64,000 nt of DNA. Source: Thelephora terrestris (taxonomy: Eukaryota > Basidiomycota > Agaricomycetes > Thelephorales > Thelephoraceae). Positions 23,232 to 33,762 of the stretch are shown here, one piece after another (position 1 is the stretch's first letter; each line of letters begins with the position of its first letter). Location of the stretch: assembly GCA_015956445.1 (NCBI GenBank), contig WIUZ02000002.1, forward strand, positions 1,798,001-1,862,000. The letters run 5' to 3'. The notes beneath the pieces were generated by a model. The model worked only from the letters and a program-made list of their open reading frames with translations. It was not told the DNA's origin and made no database searches. Position numbers and translations under genes: made by a program.

Positions 23232-24101
23232 ATGTCGAAAAACGAGAAATTCGACGCTTCAGACGCAGATCTCATCCTACGAGTGCGAGGTCCTCCCAAA
23301 CGCGACTTCCGAGTCCACAAACTCGTCCTCTCCCTCGCCTCACCCGTGTTCAAGCGCATGTTCACTCCTTCCCGACCGACTACACCCACCCAAGGAAGCT
23401 CGAGGGAGTCAGATGTGGCGCAAATAGGCGTCTTCATATTCCCGGACCCTCCACGCGCGCTTGACATCGTCCTCAGAATGATCTACCCCTTTCAACCCCC
23501 GAATTTCGGTGACAACCTCGACGTTCTCGTGGAATGTCTGGACATTGCGGAAAAATACGAGATCAATGGGGCAATGTCACGACTACGTGGGGCACTTTCG
23601 CGGGCCAGCGCTTCCGAGGCCCTTCGAGTGTACGCTATCGCTTCGCGATTCGGATTCACCGACATCGCGGAATCTGCTTCCTGTCTTATCTTACCATCGC
23701 TCGATCTCACTGGGATCCCTCGACTTCCAGAAGACTTCGAATCCGTCCCCGCCACAATTTACCACAAACTCGTCAGACTGAACAGGCACTACTTGGAAGC
23801 GGTTGTGGAGGACATCGACGGGACGCCCTTCAAGACGGGCTGTTACAGTTGCCCCGGCGCAAGGCGTTTCACGGAAGAGGTGTTCAGGGCGAGGCTCGCT
23901 CGTATAATCATGATGGGCACGCCCGCGGAGTTTTTACCTTGTTTCCGGGTTTGGGTGAAGACGTATGGGCTCAACACTGACTGCGAAACGGACTGCGTCC
24001 GTAAATTCATCCGCGCCGCCATTTCCAGGGTCGGGAAGCAGTTGAATTCACCCGTAACGCCCTCGCCGGCGCGGAGGAAATCTATTCTGAAGAACGCATG
24101 A
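23232..24101 (+). CDS. BTB/POZ domain protein 2, tandem paralogue
   Basis: A 289-residue protein collinear with BTB protein 1 over its whole length. It shares DLILRVRGPPKRDFRVHKLV, LSLASPVFKRMF, the CETDCVRKF motif and the SILKNA C-terminus. By eye roughly 70% of residues agree. Most differences lie in the loop after the first BTB helix (a five-residue insertion, GSSRE region) and in the C-terminal third. Both copies keep an open frame and the paired cysteines, so both are probably functional. Role unknown. Confidence 0.85.
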   Translation: MSKNEKFDASDADLILRVRGPPKRDFRVHKLVLSLASPVFKRMFTPSRPTTPTQGSSRESDVAQIGVFIFPDPPRALDIVLRMIYPFQPPNFGDNLDVLVECLDIAEKYEINGAMSRLRGALSRASASEALRVYAIASRFGFTDIAESASCLILPSLDLTGIPRLPEDFESVPATIYHKLVRLNRHYLEAVVEDIDGTPFKTGCYSCPGARRFTEEVFRARLARIIMMGTPAEFLPCFRVWVKTYGLNTDCETDCVRKFIRAAISRVGKQLNSPVTPSPARRKSILKNA

Positions 24102-24610
24102 TTTTTTTTCTTTCGGTGGGGCTTCAAGCTCCATGCATCATGTATCATGGGCTACGTACCAATTCCTTTGATCTGTAACGGTGGTGAGAACTTGTATCAA
24201 TAATTTCTTGGGATTTCTCTGCGTTTGCGCTCATTGCACATAATATACCACAACCACTCGTCGATATTTTGGCATGCGTCAGTGCAAAAGCTTGACGCGA
24301 ACTTGACATATGCTCCTACGTCTTCCAGGTTGGTAAAAGTGCCTAACGGGCCCCCTCACCTGCAAATTTGATGAACCGGGGCCGGGTATCCACCACCAAA
24401 GACCGAAGTTTAAAACGTTCGAATCCAGCCCGATATCCCCACTCTTCTCCCCCGACTCAATCTTGCGTTTTCATACCCCCGTGTGGCTTCGAAACGCGGT
24501 TATATACCCCATTTGTACTTCGACCCGACTATTTATTTATCATATCATTACATACATAGTTGCTCGGTCCGGCGTGCTGCAACTCCGTCGCTCGACCGTT
24601 CAGTTGGAAT
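24102..24610. other. Convergent 3' region between BTB gene 2 and ureG
   Basis: AT-rich 3' flank. A GTTCGAATCC word near 24,417 resembles a tRNA B box, but no tRNA fold surrounds it. Nothing else is seen. Confidence 0.45.
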
Positions 24611-25715
24611 TCAGTTCTCCACCGGTTTTCCAGGAGACCCAGCGGCTTGCCACGAGCTCAAAATCAACTCAACGACGTCTTCCACGCCAGTTCCTTCCTT
24701 GATGCTCGTGAAGATCGTCGGTCCGTCCCCCCTCATGAGCTTCGCATCCCGGTCCATGACCTCCAGAGATGCAGAGACCAACGGGGCGATATCGATCTAG
24801 AACCGGATCGTGAAACCAAGGGGCCACAAAGAGTCAGCCGACAACTCACTTTGTTGATCACGAGGAGGTCGGAATGGGTGATACCAGGTCCCCCCTTGCG
24901 AGGAATTTTATCTCCACCCTAGGAGGCAAACGGAATCAATAAAGTCCCCTCCCACCGGACGCTCAAACCGCGTGGAGCATTACCGCAACGTCGATAACAT
25001 AGATAATAAAATCCGCCAGTTCTCTAGAATAGTTCGCGGCCAGATTATCGCCCCCGCTCTCGACGAAAAGCATCTGACAATCGAATTTGGCCTGAAGATT
25101 CTCGAGGGCGCCGATATTGGCGGATATGTCCTCCCGGATGGCGGCGTGAGGACATCCTCCGGTCTCGATAGCCAGGATGCGCTCCACGGGGAGGGCGTTG
25201 TTCTTGATCAAGAACTCTTGGTCCTCGCGAGTGAAGATGTCGTTGGTCACGACAGCTAAAAGCACAGGTTGAGCAAGTTTAGTGGACACCTAGGACGGTG
25301 TAGACAATACCAACCGATGTTGTACGTATTGCGGAGTCGTTTGCACAGAGCGAGCGTCAAGGCCGTCTTTCCAGAGCCAACAGGCCTTCGGCGCCCGATC
25401 AGACCAAAAATCTGAGGTACTGGAAAGGACACTCCCACCCTCCGATGCCGACAGTGAACCCTCGCTCCTCAAAGCTTCTTGAATGGAAGCTAGGCATTTC
25501 GCGTTCGGCATACTTTCCTAGGCCCCTCTGGAGTTAGCGGAGGGAAAACATCGTTAGGGGCCCTGCCTTCGAGATTCACCTGGATGATCTAAATGCTCGT
25601 GGGTGTGACCGTGGTCGCCGTGGTCGTGTGTATGTCCGCCGCTTCCGTGGTCATGAGTGTGTGTAGGGGGCGAGCTGGACGAGGATAGGTTGTTTATGAA
25701 TTGGACCGTGGACAT
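24611..25715 (-). CDS. ureG: UreG urease accessory GTPase
   Basis: A SIMIBI-class GTPase that delivers nickel to urease with UreF and UreD. The ATG at 25,715 opens [10 protein letters not shown], followed by a His-rich metal-binding stretch ([20 protein letters not shown]), as is common in fungal and plant UreG. Later exons give [20 protein letters not shown] then [20 protein letters not shown] (P-loop). Then come [15 protein letters not shown], the nickel-binding [37 protein letters not shown] and NKIDIAP (guanine specificity). The last exon ends with [15 protein letters not shown] and a stop at 24,611-24,613. Introns are 50-70 bases with consistent phases. All key residues, including the CPH motif, are present. 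Looks complete. Confidence 0.95.
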
Positions 25716-26385
25716 GATATGAACAATGATAAGACACGATAGCCGTAAAATGATCTTCCCCACTTTATATTCATCTGTGCCCCGCTTGTTTCCGTGTTCG
25801 GGGCTGTGGGTCCCCCTCGTTCATTGTTACAGTGTCCTCGAGGTCCGCGGCAGGTACAGGAAATGAAATATCTGTTAACAAGCCTAAATTTCGGGTTCAG
25901 AACGTTCGTGAGCCACAAGCGTCATCGCTCCAAATATTTCAGCGCCTTTGGCCTTGGATACGACTCTCCAGCAACAACTCGAAAAACATGTAGACGATGT
26001 CACAGCAGAAAGGATAGAGTACCGGCCACGACGTGAGGAAAAACAAACGGACAACAAGCAAACAAAAAAGGTGGTGGACGGGGCTAACTACGTCAAAAAT
26101 GAAAAGCTCTGACGAGCGAAATGACCGACAACGTGAAGGGGGAATGAACGATACGTACATCCGTAGGATAACTCGTGACACTAGAACCAAATGAACGGCT
26201 ACGTCTCGCATGGACCACGTCGTAAGGAGGAAACGACAACACACCAAGTTTTCCCATGCATCACACACCCTACACACAGTATACCTGGGTCACTCGTCGT
26301 GCTCTCTTATCTCAGTAACCACACAAAACAAATAAATCGACCATCTTCCGCACAATAAACACCGGCAGAGGGCCCCAAAGTCTCT
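25716..26385. other. ureG promoter and 3' flank of the ataxin-2 gene
   Basis: Both neighbours run on the minus strand. No extra gene is recognised. CTTTATATTC at about 25,763-25,772 is a TATA-like candidate on the minus strand for ureG. Confidence 0.45.
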
Positions 26386-29300
26386 TTAGGCGTGTCCTCC
26401 CATCTGCACAGGGGCGGGAGGAGCTCCTTCATAATGGTGAGGAACGTGCTGGCCAGGTGGCATCATCATAGGGTAAGGGACAGCATGTTGCACTAGAAAA
26501 ATGCAAAAGTCGTTAGAGCGAGTAAAAGCACCAGGGAATATTGCCTACTTTGTGGGCTTTGAGAGTAGTAGGGGTGTGCGTGTGCAGGGATCGGAGTCGG
26601 CGGCATTGACGGTCGCGGCCCACCGCCATTAGGGGGTGGTGGGTAAGTACCAGGAGGTGGCGGAGGGGCCATATACGGTCCAGGGGCTATTTGCAAGGTC
26701 AGATACCGATAACGATTATTTTCAGAGGACCTACGAGGCATCTGGCTCATGCTCGGAGAGGGGTACATGGCTGAGAAACGAGAACATGAGGAACGCCCAT
26801 GATTGCTTTGATAGGTAACGGTCTTACCGTTCGGAGGGGGCATCGTGTGTGGGTAATGCATGGGGTGCATATAGGGCGATGGCATGTACGAACCAGGTGG
26901 AGGAGGACCCATTCCAGGCATCATTGGCTGTTAGGAAAGTCAGAATACTAAGAATGTGATACCAAACCGTTGAAAAATATCGCACCTGACCAGGGTAGTA
27001 CTGAGGGTAAGCGTAGACGTAGTTGCGGGACTGTGCCGCCTGTTGAGCCGAATCCTCTTCGTACGACGGCGGTGGGATCGGTGGGGGAACAGGAGGGGCA
27101 AGGTGTGGCGAATGCTGTTGTTGAGTGGTAGGGGGCTGGGAAGGCAGATTATGAGAATAGCGTTTCCCGCTATAGGGCCACATTGTTGCTGCAGTCACAT
27201 GTGAATACCGCCAAGCTTCGAGCCTGAACTTGGCCTGAACACAGAAATGAGACGTACCAATGGCAGCTGGTTCGGCAACTTTTGCATACTTGAAGGGGTT
27301 GAAGTCGTCCTTGATATGCACGATAGTGGTCTTCTTGATCGGGACCCCAAAGAATGGATTTGGTTTCGCGGACTCGGTGGGTTTCGGTTTTGGGGATTGG
27401 TTAGCAGCCGAGGGGCCGGTAGTGGTGGCCGGAGAAACATTCTGTGGTCAAAATTATGGATCAGAGAACAAAGGACGTATGCGAGAGGGAGCATACGGGG
27501 GTGAAGGCAATTGCCTGAGGGTTAGGTTTGAATGGAGATGCACTGACATTCAACCTATTGGCCGCAGTCAAAGCGTTTCCTTCGGCAGGTGGGGAGTTCA
27601 TAGGCTTTCCCTTGAAGGGGGGGATGGCTTGGATGAACATGTTTGGCCGTTTGTTGGAAGCATCTGGTCTGGAAGCCGACTTCGTGGGGGTGGGTTGGAC
27701 AGCTTTCTGGGGCGGTGGGTTGATAGTCGTCTTTACCGCAGGAGCATGTTGCTGGGGCGGGGTGCCCGAAGTTGAAAGAGAGGTGTTTGCCTGTCCAATG
27801 GCACGCGCGGTCTCGGAAACCGCGTCGGACTTCGTCTTCTCACGGATCTGCTTCTGTTTCTCCTCATCCTTTGTCAAGATGGGAACGAGATCGTCAGGAA
27901 TAGGCTTCTTGAGCTGTGATCGGAGGTTCGATCAATCCGATTTCATCCCAAGACAGAAAGGTCGTGATGGGGAACCAACCTTAAATGATTGGCTGAACTT
28001 GACGAAATCCGCGGTCCACTTGTCACGCTCTGCCCTGAAGACGGCTTGCTTTTTCTGGGCAAGTCTTTGCTTCTCGCCACTGACGAAATCACGGAAGGCA
28101 GGCACAACGGCATCACCAGTGGACTACGTTCAAAGTGAGTATCAGTATCTCAACGGAATGGACTTGTACCCACGATGGTTGGGGTAGGTGTGGTGCCGTT
28201 GGAAGTCGATGCCTGATGTGTTGGAGTGGCACCGTCAGGACCGTTGATCGAGACCTTGGGGATGTCCGGCTTCAGAGCGTCCTCGACGACCCCAGCCTTA
28301 CGGGCACCAGGAGGGATATACGCATTAGTGCCACGAACGACTCCAGCATACCTGCGGAAGCGTTAGTGATTGGCCGCATGGGGTAGTGGAATCACTCGCT
28401 TATCCTCCTCGTTGGTTCCATTATCACCCGTATTGTCCATGTGACGCTCCTCACGAACATGAGGGTTGCTTGTGGTTGACTGCGGAGGTTTAAGAACGTA
28501 TCATGAATGATATGATATGACTTACGCCCATGATCTCATTCGCGATCCGCTGAGCCTCTCGTTCGCGTTCCTTGAAGTCTGGACCACTCCGATCAAGTTT
28601 GGTGGTGTATACCTCCTCATCGAATGAGGTCTTAACACCAAACAGTTTTTCGTTCGTTGCGAACTGATCCCAACTACCGTTGGAGGCACCGGGACCGAAG
28701 GTCAAATCATCGCCGTGTGTGCCAAAGGTGGCGGTGGGAGCAGGATTGGAAGAATCGGCCTTCCAAGCCACCAACTCATGCTCCCTCCGAGAGCCGGACT
28801 TGTTACTAATATCGGTGTCTGTCTTGAATGCTGTTTACATTTGTGTGAGTATGTGGGTGCGTGTGGAAGGCAATCGCTCACGATCTCCATTGACCGCCTT
28901 GGAGTCAGCAGGACCAGACGCCCATGTGTCAATATTGGTGGCAGCAATGAAGAAAGAATCCTTGAGGGGGGCTCCGGGTACGGAGATCTCCTTGACATCT
29001 TTTAACGTCACGCCCGTAGTATCACCTTCGCCAGTAGTAGAATTGACGGCGCCTTCATACTTCTGACCGGTTTTGGTGGAGATTGTGACGGTGGTACCCT
29101 GTATGCATTCAGAGAAATCAACGCGCGATCAGAGTAGTAGCACGGAGGTGCGTACGATCAAACCAGTGAGGGGCTGCAAAATGCGGTCGGTCTCCTGTTG
29201 ACGAGCGCCGTTCTGCTGGTTCAAAGGCGGAAACGAACCAGGGTCTTTAGGCTGCTGTTGCGAAGGTGGCGGACCATTCGGTAAGCGACCAGAGTTCATG

Positions 29301-29487
29301 GCGGGCGAGGGAGTCTGGGAAGGGCGTGCGCCCCAAGCGGGGCGGCTGGAGGGGAGATTGGTATTGAGATCAGCGAGAACCGGTTACGAGGCGGGGAATG
29401 AAAGGAGGATAACCAGGCAAAGACGTACCGCGGGCCTGAATCGGGCATACCCTTCCTTTGGGGCTTAGTATGACGGTTTGAGGACAT
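26386..29487 (-). CDS. pbp1: Ataxin-2/Pbp1-like RNA-binding protein
   Basis: An ataxin-2 family protein, expected to bind poly(A)-binding protein and act in stress granules and mRNA stability. The ATG at 29,487 opens MSSNRHTKPQRKGMPDSGPR. Many small introns split the gene. The Sm-like (SM-ATX) part includes GTTVTISTKTGQKYEGAVN, GVTLKDVKEIS and DSFFIAATNIDTW. The LsmAD part includes NEKLFGVKTSFDEEVYTTKL and FKEREREAQRIANEIM. A Ser/Pro/Gln-rich middle carries the PAM2-type motif FKPNPQAIAFTP (NPxAxxFxP). The C-terminus is Pro/Tyr/Met-rich, with SYMPSPYMHPMHYPH and APGPYMAPPPPPGTYPPP, and stops at 26,386. The domain order SM-ATX, LsmAD, PAM2, low-complexity tail is canonical. Exon ends in the C-terminal third are less certain. 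Confidence 0.92.
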
Positions 29488-32400
29488 GATAAGGATAACG
29501 CTGAGAGAGAGTGAAGAAAGAAGTTGAATGAAGAAGAGGATTTCACAGGAAAGAGGACGTTGCTCGAGGAAGATAAGGAGAAAGACCACCAGTCGAATGG
29601 GTGACTGTCAAGAACGGTCTGAGGGTTGAGATGAAGATTATAATCCCGAATCTCTTTGATGGACGAGAACGTCGGGGGGAGTTATGACGAAGCCGCTGCT
29701 CGACAAGCTGGCCGGAGGAAGAGGGGAATGGGAGACGAGGAGAACACGGACAGTGTGAGGAACGTGTTGTGCGGAAGTCAAGACTTGGTCGAAACTCCCT
29801 CTCTCAACAAATGCACAAGCTCGGACACCAGACACCCCCAAGCCACAGCCACCCCACGTGGCACCATATTTCTTACACTCTCACAAACATTCCCCTCGAT
29901 ATCAATTTCTTTTCTCTGCACAAAGGGACCACTCGATAATTCGCAAACAAATCTCTGGAAGGAAACTGGGGGAAAAATCCAGTGCGATTTCGCCACAGAC
30001 ATCGGGTGGCTAAGGCGGTCATCCGGGGTCCTATACCACGTGACCTCCAGTTCTTCGCAACCGTTGCCCGTGCCGCATATGAATGGGTGTCTAACTTGTA
30101 GAAAAAGACAAACGCAAACCCACTGGAAGCCCGCAAATTCACATTCCAAATCATGATTTATGGCGTTTGAGGCAGTCACAGGTTCTCACGAGTACTCCCT
30201 CCGATTGACATCGGAACTAGTGGTTCGATCACCAGAGTAGAATGTTCATTGACAGCTCCAGAACATAGAAAAAGATACCTCAGAATGCCGAAGTACATGT
30301 ATCGTGTGGTCGAGGCGACGACGGGGCCACCTGCACTTTTGTACGTGGCTACCCCTCGACAGCTGCTTTTGGGCCTGCTAGCTCTAAAAACGCAGGATCA
30401 GTGATAAATATTCAACGTTGAATGCTGTTTCTGGTTACACCCGCTGTACTTACAATCCGGGACTCTCCCACAAAACCGGGACACGACATTTGCTCATGGG
30501 GAGACGAGACGCGCTCCGAAGGGTGTTTGAGAGCAAATTAATCTGGATTCGCCGTGGGGCCACTTCAATATAGTCGCCTTATCCACTGCCGTAACAACGA
30601 GACCCTCCTAGTCGAGATAACCTATTGCTGGCATCCAAGTACCGTGCGTTGTCTCTTGAACGGGACGATCCCGCGCAGATAGAACGCCTCGTCGCTGGCC
30701 TCGCGCCCCTCTGGTTCATGTCGTCACCGCTGACGTACGCGTGCCCTTCGAGTAGATGTTCCAGACCAGGTCCTGTGGGTTCAACCCTGCCGTCCCAGAA
30801 CCAGGGCGGGATGCGTTCGTTGTCCAAAGCCCCCCCCCCCCCAGTTGGCAGGATTCGTCAGGGCCCAGAAGGGTCGGCGAGGTCTAGATCAAAGAAGAGA
30901 ATCAGGATTCTACCGCTCGTCAAGAGGGTCCGGTCTCGACGAATAGATCAACGCATTGAGTCCAAGGCGTAGCATCAGCAATTCAACTCGGCCCAGATTT
31001 AATGTCGATGATCCAGGTGAATCCATCCCTGGCATTCGGCCCGAGAAAGTTCTGCAATTAGAGCACCTAGACCGCCAGGAGTCCTGCCGTGGAGGGTCTC
31101 CTTTCGTGGGCTGTTTCCGACGCAGGTCTCCGCGGTTTGTGGGGCGGATATCTCGCGGATAAGTGGTCGGTGCGGAGACGATGCTGTTGTTTGGAAATAA
31201 CCGAGCGGCTCGTGCATTATCCAGCGAGTCCACCGAAGTTCCAGGAAGTGTCATCGTCTGCGCCGTGAACTTTTTCGCGTACGCTGGGTGGGACCGGATA
31301 TCGGATGGGGGGCATCGCAACCTCCCTGATCACTTCCCCGGCGAATTCCGACCGTTCGCCCATATTCCCTCCAGCGTCTCCATCACGAGCTTTTATCTTA
31401 TCAGGTATACGGTACGCCATCGCCCACGCGTTTTCTGGACACGCCTTCGTGCTCTGGCGGTAAAAATGTGAAATTACCCCGTTTCTGATCTTCACCCAAG
31501 GTTATGGGCGCCTCTCACGTGAAGCCCGTCGAGGACGCATCGGGCAACTGAGGCCGACGAAGCGCTCTCTCTGTCGCGCATCTCCACCTGAGTAAAATTT
31601 TACGCGTCAAGAATCATATGTGCTCACACCTTCTGCGGTTCCCCACTCAACCCATCGCCCACATTCTCCTGTCCTCCTTCGATGGTGGGTACTACAGCGA
31701 TTGGAAGCCGATCTATCAAGAGTCAGTATTAGCAGCCTGAGGCCAGCGCACCTCGCGTCCATGAGATCGAAAGGGATCCCTCAAAAGAATACCTCGAAAT
31801 ACCTGACTACATACACATTGGAGTTCGCTGGAATCTCCGATGACTTCTCTCATTTCTCTTGGATTCTCGAAGGACCACTTCCCTGCCTCGAGAACCTCAC
31901 CACCGAGATTTTATCCCCCCTCAACTACCTCCGCTCTCCCGAGTGTTCTGCATTTGATATGTCATCCGCGTCCACTTCGTTGTGGGACGCACTATCACCT
32001 GTTCAGGATCAGGCGGTTTCGTGTCCAGGCCTCGACTCGGTCAGGACGCGCTCCGAGGAGGCAGGTTTTACCAGTTTTGGAAAACGGCCGGGGGTATTTC
32101 GCCCTTTCGTTGAAGTGCTCAAGGTTCATCTCCTTTCTGAAGGAATACAGAAGGTGAGCCCCGTTCCGTGTCGCGAAACGGATGGGCGCTGATTAAATCC
32201 TCCAATGGGATGACCACCTCCACCTATACAGGGAAGGCGAGATCTGGAATCCCTGATCTCGCCCCGCTGGCCACACGCGTTTCAATGGAATTGATCATCG
32301 TCAACACTTCAGGCTGTGGAACCAGCTGTGTAGTTACAGAACAGAAATCTCACTCGCTATCTACTGACTGATCTTTGCGTCGCGTCGGAGATATCGTTGA

Positions 32401-33458
32401 TGGACCTTGGTCTGCTCCCACCCATCTCCCAAAGAGCTTAGGGTCCCACGGCTCATTAATACCGCTCCGGACTGAGCGAAAGAATCATATCAATTGTAGC
32501 ACGTCTTCGATGTCGTGCGCGCACAGACTGGGGAATGTGTGTTTTGGAGACAACACCCTGAGGGTGGCGCGCCTCACGTTCATGGGATCAAAAGGGAACC
32601 CTCAAAACCTAGTCGCCAGGTTTGGCCACCAAGGGATGCCGCAAGCCGCATAATCTACTGGTGAACTCCATACATTAATATTCACTGGAACCCTCGATGA
32701 CTTCCCTTGTTCCTCCTGGAAGGGCCACTTGCTCGTCCCGAGAGCGTCACGATCGAGATTTATCCCCCTCGACGACCTCTGGTGTTTGGACAAATTGCTT
32801 CATCAAGCCGGTCCCCTTGCAACTTTCAACCAAAATTCCTTTGAGGGCACAGCAGCGTCACACTTTCCTTTTCTCCGAGATGTTTTCACTGGACCGTGTT
32901 CACAGCAATTGGGGCGATTGTCGCTGGTCGGCATAAAGGTCGGGAACAGCCTGTAACTTCCTCCCACGCGTGTCCTGCAACTCCCGGGCCTTACTTCCAT
33001 TTTGGAAAACAGCCCAGGTTTTGTGGGGCATATATGGCTATGCCCGCATTTATGGGTAAGCGACATCTGCACTGTAAAGATGCTGAAATTTCCGGCCACA
33101 TGCGCTTACAATTTATGGGTCTGGGAAACCTTGCAAGGGAAGGCCCCTGCGAGGTGTTTCGTGTGTGGGAAGGAGCAGTTGTCACCGAAACTATTTGCTT
33201 GGTACGGGGATAAAGTGCCGAACACCGCGTTTTTTCCCCATCGCGTGTCCGGATATCCCGACCCTGCATGGGATGAAACATCATTCATCACTTCTGGTGA
33301 AGCTCTCACAGGATGTTATAAGGCAAGTCTTGCAGCCAGGTCCTCCTCAGGCTGGTCCTTCTCTTCTGCTCCTTCACCCATACTTTCACCCGTCGGCCTA
33401 GTGCTTTGAATACGCATAATAATCCTCACCCTTCGTCTCCCAAACCGAACGTTTCGTT
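29488..33458. other. 4-kb stretch with no secure gene
   Basis: Open frames reach 190 codons (for example 31,620-32,192 plus) but none shows a clear domain or start. A run of 14 cytosines lies near 30,829-30,842. Parts of 31,620-32,000 and 32,570-32,800 resemble each other (separate entry). It also holds the ataxin-2 promoter just above 29,488. Confidence 0.4.
31620..32800 (+). pseudogene. Two diverged, decayed copies of one sequence, possibly F-box-like
   Basis: Segments about 31,760-31,925 and 32,580-32,775 share GTCCATGAGATCGAAAGGG-like, CTCAAAA, GATGACTTC, GGCCACTT-like and CGAGATTTATCCCCC words in the same order. The first lies in a frame with Leu-rich pieces such as EGPLPCLENLTTEIL and EVLKVHLLSEGIQK, reminiscent of F-box/LRR proteins of basidiomycetes. 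The frame is not continuous between copies. Family assignment is a guess. Confidence 0.3.
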
Positions 33459-33762
33459 ATGATCGCAAAACTCTTCTTCTTCCTCGCTCTCTCGGCCTGT
33501 GTCATGGCGGTGCCCATTCTGCGTACGTCGAAGCCCACATTGCACCCCATCGATGTCCTGGCTCACTCTTGTCTTAGCTTCCCCAGTCCCAGCCCCCGGA
33601 TCAGGTTCACAACCTGTAGAGCCTTCCCCAGAACCAACGGGACGTGGTCCCCGCTTCGTCATTTCTCCCCTCTACAGCACTGGCCACGACAACGATTCAC
33701 TCGCCCTGGAACAACGGGCCTTTCTGAGAAATGTGTCCAGGATTGTTGGGGAGATTATTTAG
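33459..33762 (+). CDS. Small secreted protein, function unknown
   Basis: Two exons, 33,459-33,522 and 33,578-33,762, join across a 55-base intron (GTACGT...TTAG) to give 82 residues. The N-terminus MIAKLFFFLALSACVMAVP is a clear signal peptide with likely cleavage after VMA. The mature part is short, Pro/Ser/Glu-rich (PVPAPGSGSQPVEPSPEPT), followed by RGPRFVISPLYSTGHDNDSL and ALEQRAFLRNVSRIVGEII. It has no cysteine pattern. No family is recognised. It could be a small secreted protein or effector-like product, or the start of a longer gene I cannot follow. Confidence 0.6.

Larger units (their letters stand above)
21130..24110 (+). repeat. Tandem duplication unit of about 1.2 kb (BTB genes)
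   Basis: Units about 21,130-22,290 and 22,920-24,110 are homologous from roughly 300 bases upstream of each ATG to the stop codon. Shared upstream words include CATATCTTC, ATGGCTACCAC-like sequence, GAGGC, CCGCCACAA and TTCACCCAGCA. Confidence 0.65.

Noticed and set aside
24410-24425. GTTCGAATCC, a tRNA B-box-like word
   Set aside because: No A box, no acceptor pairing and no anticodon arm could be folded around it.
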